The position numbers and the translations under genes were made by a program. From Promethearchaeota archaeon (GTDB lineage: Archaea; Asgardarchaeota; Lokiarchaeia; Sigyniarchaeales; SOKP01), in assembly GCA_030612905.1 (NCBI GenBank), contig JAUWNA010000065.1, positions 1 to 8,838 of the forward strand: 8,838 bases of DNA. Reading direction: 5' to 3'. Below are positions 6,596-8,838 of the stretch, piece by piece; the stretch's first letter is position 1, and each line of letters starts with the position of its first letter. The notes beneath the pieces were generated by a model that was not told the DNA's origin, made no database searches, and was given only the letters and a program-made list of their open reading frames with translations.

Positions 6596-7168
6596 TTAAA
6601 TTTTTTCTCCATAATTTCGTAATATCTGGAAAACTAAGTTTTTGAATGCTTTCTCTACATTTTCACCATATTTAGCGCTCGTTTCAATAAAATCGCTAGC
6701 ATTAATCTCTTTAGCGAGGATAGAACCCTCTTCATTACCAACTACGCGTTGGTCGTTTAAATCGACTTTATTACCGATTAATATGTACGCACCTTCTTTT
6801 TTGACGTAGTTTTTAAAATCCTTTAACCATTTTGACTTTATATTGTCAAAAGTGTTATGTCGTGTAAGATCAAAAACTAATAATGCACCAACACATCCTT
6901 GGAAGTACATAGACCTTATAACGTTATACTTTTCTTGACCGGCAAGATCCCACATTATTAATCGCACTTTTGCGTTAACATTGTCTATAATAACATCCTT
7001 CCTGATTATATTAGCACCTAATGTAGGTTTGTAGTCGTCTTCAAACGAGCTTTCTACAAATTGATTAATAAGTGAAGTCTTACCAACTGCTGAATCTCCT
7101 AGAATTGTGATTTTAAAAACATATTCCTTTGTTTCTGTGGATAATCCATCTGCAGGCAATTTTACCAA
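6596..7168 (-). CDS. Ras/Rab-like small GTPase (Asgard type)
   Basis: Single-domain GTP-binding switch protein of 190 aa. All five G motifs are present: G1 GDSAVGKT (24-31, K30), G2 T49 in YKPTLGAN, G3 WDLAGQE (73-79, D74, with Q78 at the position of Ras Gln61), G4 NKVD (133-136) and G5 TSAK (163-166). The G1 loop and the WDxAGQE..Y stretch resemble Rab more than Arf or Rag. An N-terminal extension of about 15 residues precedes the fold. The protein ends RNYGEKI with no C-terminal cysteine and so no prenylation site; membrane attachment, if any, must be indirect. The start is TTG 7168: the codon before it is TAA and no ATG occurs before the P-loop. A TATA-like box lies 30 nt upstream. Such GTPases are abundant in Asgard archaea and rare in this form in other archaea. 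The function is unknown; the V4R-like gene upstream on the same strand is a candidate partner. Confidence 0.94.
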   Translation of the reverse strand: MVKLPADGLSTETKEYVFKITILGDSAVGKTSLINQFVESSFEDDYKPTLGANIIRKDVIIDNVNAKVRLIMWDLAGQEKYNVIRSMYFQGCVGALLVFDLTRHNTFDNIKSKWLKDFKNYVKKEGAYILIGNKVDLNDQRVVGNEEGSILAKEINASDFIETSAKYGENVEKAFKNLVFQILRNYGEKI

Positions 7169-7193
7169 TTAATGATTTGTGATTTTTATAAAA

Positions 7194-7202
7194 GATATAA
7201 AT
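7194..7202 (-). promoter_or_regulatory. TATA-like box for the small GTPase
   Basis: ATTTATATC on the minus strand (7202-7194) is centred 30 nt before the TTG start at 7168. This predicts a leaderless or nearly leaderless transcript and supports the TTG start, since no ribosome binding site is visible. A second AT box at 7193-7185 is too close to serve. Confidence 0.45.
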
Positions 7203-7384
7203 ACAACAAAATTTATTTTGATTTTTGTTATATATAAGCTTTTGTTATTTTAGGATATAAATGTTTTCTCAATTTAATTCATGTTAAAATCTTTGATCAA
7301 TTTTTCGAAGTCAAATCAACTATCAACAAAACTCTTTTCTTGTTATTTTTGGATTTAATCCTCTAGATTATTAATTAAAATTCT
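7203..7384. other. AT-rich non-coding spacer
   Basis: Part of the gap between the GTPase start (7168) and the possible end of the V4R gene (7398). GC counted by eye is 9 of 60 bases at 7201-7260 and 14 of 60 at 7261-7320. No open frame of note, RNA gene or convincing repeat was seen; a five-base AACAA/TTGTT pair near 7325-7345 is within chance. Confidence 0.5.
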
Positions 7385-7391
7385 AAAAAAA
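7372..7391 (-). terminator. T-tract terminator after the extended V4R frame
   Basis: On the minus strand a run of seven T (7391-7385) begins six bases after the TAA at 7400-7398 and is followed by further T-rich sequence. It is placed 155 bases after the annotated V4R stop but directly after the stop of the shifted frame, which supports transcription and perhaps translation running to 7398. Confidence 0.4.
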
Positions 7392-7397
7392 TAAGAT

Positions 7398-7571
7398 TTA
7401 GTCAAGATCGATGCCAAAATAAGTTTCAGATTCGTTTAACGCTTCGCTCTCTTCGATTTCGAGAGGTTTTGAATTTGTCTCGGACAACCGAATAGAAGCG
7501 AATCGAAATCCTGAGAGTTGGAATAAATCTGCCGAGGCGGGAGATTTTATATAATGTTGCTCGCTGATTTT
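7398..7571 (-). pseudogene. Out-of-frame C-terminal tail of the V4R-like gene (candidate frameshift)
   Basis: After a TGA at 7574-7572 the frame one base back from the V4R gene is open for 57 codons to the TAA at 7400-7398, with no ATG. It overlaps the V4R frame over 7571-7547. Joining the two by a -1 shift at the A5 run (T5 at 7568-7572 on the plus strand) would give a 248-aa protein whose extra 56 residues pass through SPASADLFQLSGFRF and an acidic stretch (LEIEESEALNESE) to end FGIDLD. GC is 28 of 60 at 7441-7500 and 24 of 60 at 7501-7560, far above the spacer beside it and like coding DNA. A T-tract terminator follows at once. Caution: the other two minus-strand frames are also open for about 36-45 codons here, so openness alone is weak evidence. 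It could be a sequencing indel, a programmed shift, or decay of the gene's end. Confidence 0.45.
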
Positions 7572-8143
7572 TCAATTCTTAATTTCAAAACAAAGGAGTT
7601 GTGCGAAGGATCGCTAACATTCTCTTTTATGGTTCCAAATGGAACCACGCAAAAACCCGAAGGTAAATTTTTTTCCAACGAATGAATTAGAAAACCTTTG
7701 AATAAATCACAAGAAACTCCAATTTCTGAACAAAATATACATTTATCAACTCGGATGACCACCAATTCAGGTGTGCTTTCCACAATTTTAACTTGCCAAT
7801 GGGCAACAATCAATTGATTTATTTCGTTAATTATTTCTCCGAAATCTTTTCCAAATGGAAACAAATAAAACGAGAACTTCCGTCCAATTTCATACAATAA
7901 TCTAGTAGAATCGTACAACAAACAATTTTGAGCAGCTATTATTTTTTTAAAAGAAAAAAAGTTAATTACACCATCGGGATCTACATCTCTTATATCTTTT
8001 AGTTCCAATAATTCGGCTTCTCTCAATATTGATTTCATCCCATCGTAATCTAAGTTATCTAAATAAGATTGCAATAACGCGGTTAGCACTTTATTCTTAA
8101 CTACTCCAGGATATTCTCCTATTATATTCGTATTATTTGCCAT
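7547..8143 (-). CDS. V4R-like (4-vinyl reductase / TRAPP Bet3-superfamily-like) domain protein
   Basis: 198-aa protein, tentatively a V4R domain, a fold shared with the TRAPP subunit Bet3 that binds small hydrophobic ligands or mediates signalling. Helical N-terminal half (18-50, NKVLTALLQSYLDNL; 65-112) is followed by a strand pair and then the family-like C-terminal section: C135-x2-C138, C145, FKGFLIHSLEKNL (148-160), and DPSHNSFVLKLRIEK (178-192), which matches the usual GDPxCxF ending in position but lacks its Cys. C135, C138, C145 and C165 could hold a metal. No signal peptide or membrane segment is seen. ATG 8143 has a TATA-like box 26 nt upstream, so it is probably leaderless. The gene lies upstream of the small GTPase on the same strand. 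Its stop at 7547-7549 may be premature: an open tail in the -1 frame continues to 7398. The family call rests on recalled pattern and is moderate. Confidence 0.6.
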   Translation of the reverse strand: MANNTNIIGEYPGVVKNKVLTALLQSYLDNLDYDGMKSILREAELLELKDIRDVDPDGVINFFSFKKIIAAQNCLLYDSTRLLYEIGRKFSFYLFPFGKDFGEIINEINQLIVAHWQVKIVESTPELVVIRVDKCIFCSEIGVSCDLFKGFLIHSLEKNLPSGFCVVPFGTIKENVSDPSHNSFVLKLRIEKSASNII

Positions 8144-8164
8144 AGAGTCCGAATTAATAAATCA

Positions 8165-8173
8165 TTTTTATAA
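8165..8173 (-). promoter_or_regulatory. TATA-like box for the V4R-like gene
   Basis: TTATAAAAA on the minus strand (8173-8165) is centred 26 nt before ATG 8143, the spacing of an archaeal leaderless promoter. No ribosome binding site precedes the ATG, in keeping with this. Confidence 0.45.
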
Positions 8174-8463
8174 GTGTTATAATTTTAGATATTAATGATA
8201 AACTAAAAAAGCTAATTTATTTCCAAAAATCTCCATGTTGCCTAGCTCTATATTTTTAGAATTTTTAAAGCTTTTAAGGTTTTTTTTTTAAAGTTAGTTT
8301 TATTTTCCCAACACGAATTATTCCTCTTTCAACAAAATTCTTGTTAGTTGTTTATTTTAAGTAATAAAATGCTTTTACTTTCTAAATTAGGATGTAATTT
8401 TACTAATATTAATGTAATCCTTACAAATTAGATATAAATTTAAAATTTGGAATAAAGCCATAT
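8174..8463. other. AT-rich non-coding spacer with a T10 run
   Basis: Most of the 359-nt gap between the V4R-like start and the right-edge gene. The only notable element is a run of ten T on the plus strand (8280-8289), preceded by an AAAGCTTTTAAGG stretch with little stem potential. No open frame worth calling, no tRNA and no clear repeat were found. Confidence 0.5.
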
Positions 8464-8493
8464 AAAAATTAAAGTAAAAAAAGTAAAGAAAAA
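8464..8493 (-). terminator. T-tract terminator of the right-edge gene
   Basis: On the minus strand three T runs (8493-8489, 8482-8476, 8468-8464) begin nine bases after the stop at 8503-8505. Repeated short T-tracts with no strong hairpin are the archaeal pattern, as after cdc48. Confidence 0.45.
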
Positions 8494-8502
8494 TACTTAA
8501 TA

Positions 8503-8838
8503 TTATTCGTTCATTTTATATGCGTCCTTTAATGAGTGAACCATGTTCCATACTTTACCAAACCGCTCAGAATCGACATTAGGTTTCTGAATCATCTTCA
8601 AACACCATTCCATCTGTTCAGGAGTAGTACTAGATTTATTATATAGATTTAATGCGTATTTGGAAAAGTCTCTCACTAGAAAATCAAATATTTGGTCTAC
8701 AGTATCTTCATCAATATCATATATCTTAGCGTTTTCAATGATTAAATGGGCGTATACAATAAGAGAAAAGATTTCGCCAATCCCTGAAAGCATGAAGTCC
8801 ATATCTTTTTGTTGCTCAACGCTAGGCATAGCCTTTAC
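8503..8838 (-). CDS. C-terminal fragment, tentatively acyl-CoA dehydrogenase-like (5' end cut by window)
   Basis: The frame is open to the right edge, with Val-Lys-Ala before the Met at 8829, so that Met is internal and only the last 111 codons are seen. The fragment looks all-helical: a segment around MLSGIGEIFSLIVYAHLIIE, then DEDTVDQIFDFLVRDFSKYAL, ending in VHSLKDAYKMNE. It has no recognisable catalytic motif. The layout resembles the helical C-terminal tail of some acyl-CoA dehydrogenases, which are numerous in Lokiarchaeia, but this is a recalled resemblance and not an alignment. If right, the full protein would be an FAD enzyme of fatty-acid or amino-acid-derived acyl-CoA oxidation, which would suit the amino-acid-degrading genes in the window. 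It is followed by its own T-tract terminator and so is not obviously co-transcribed with the V4R-like gene. Confidence 0.45.
   Translation of the reverse strand, partial: VKAMPSVEQQKDMDFMLSGIGEIFSLIVYAHLIIENAKIYDIDEDTVDQIFDFLVRDFSKYALNLYNKSSTTPEQMEWCLKMIQKPNVDSERFGKVWNMVHSLKDAYKMNE

Noticed and set aside
7455..7510. Inverted repeat gatttcga (7455-7462) and tcgaaatc (7503-7510), considered as an RNA stem
   Set aside because: Eight bases separated by 40 nt, with no further pairing on either side; more easily explained by similar codons in the candidate coding tail.
7398..7549. An independent small gene on the minus strand after the V4R-like gene
   Set aside because: The open frame has no ATG, its only TTG is far inside, and it has no promoter or ribosome site of its own; a displaced tail of the V4R-like gene explains it better.
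7315..8350. Similar tcaacaaaa-cttgtta-like strings near 7320 and 8330, considered as a spacer repeat
   Set aside because: The match is short, gapped and made of A/T-rich words expected by chance in this DNA.
1..8838. CRISPR array, insertion sequence, defence island or phage genes
   Set aside because: No regularly spaced repeats, transposase, integrase or terminal inverted repeats were seen; the genes are ordinary metabolic and signalling genes.

Overview
The window looks like a piece of an Asgard archaeal genome, probably from the Lokiarchaeia or a close relative. The DNA is AT-rich. It carries an archaeal Cdc48-type AAA+ ATPase and a eukaryote-like Ras/Rab-family small GTPase. Most genes lack a Shine-Dalgarno site and instead have a TATA-like box about 21-40 nt before the start codon, which is the archaeal leaderless or short-leader pattern. 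The taxonomic call is inference from gene content; no marker gene for species-level placement is present.

Layout. 1-650 (+) is the C-terminal end of the D2 ATPase domain of a Cdc48/VAT protein, cut by the window start. 836-2038 (+) is an M24 (prolidase/creatinase-fold) hydrolase with an altered active site. Convergent to it, and read as one unit from right to left, are a PatB/MalY-type PLP-dependent C-S lyase or aminotransferase (4115-2928) and a monoacylglycerol-lipase-like alpha/beta hydrolase (2917-2081), 10 nt apart. A 76-nt AT-rich divergent promoter region separates these from an M20 metallopeptidase/deacylase (4192-5346, +). That gene meets, tail to tail, a class I aspartate/aromatic aminotransferase (6515-5355, -). 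Further right on the minus strand are the Ras-like GTPase (7168-6596), a V4R-like (TRAPP/Bet3-superfamily-like) protein (8143-7547) and the C-terminal end of a gene entering from the right edge (8838-8503), tentatively acyl-CoA dehydrogenase-like.

How the genes fit together. The middle block (two peptidase-fold hydrolases, two PLP enzymes of amino-acid metabolism, one esterase-like hydrolase) suits a peptide- and amino-acid-degrading heterotroph. The right-hand block is the more unusual part: a small GTPase next to a V4R/Bet3-like protein recalls the eukaryotic pairing of Rab GTPases with the TRAPP exchange-factor complex. The V4R gene appears to be interrupted. An open tail of about 56 codons in the -1 frame runs on to 7398 in GC-richer DNA and is followed at once by a T-tract terminator, so the annotated stop at 7547 may reflect a frameshift, whether a sequencing indel, programmed or a genuine mutation. 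No RNA genes, insertion sequences or CRISPR arrays were seen.
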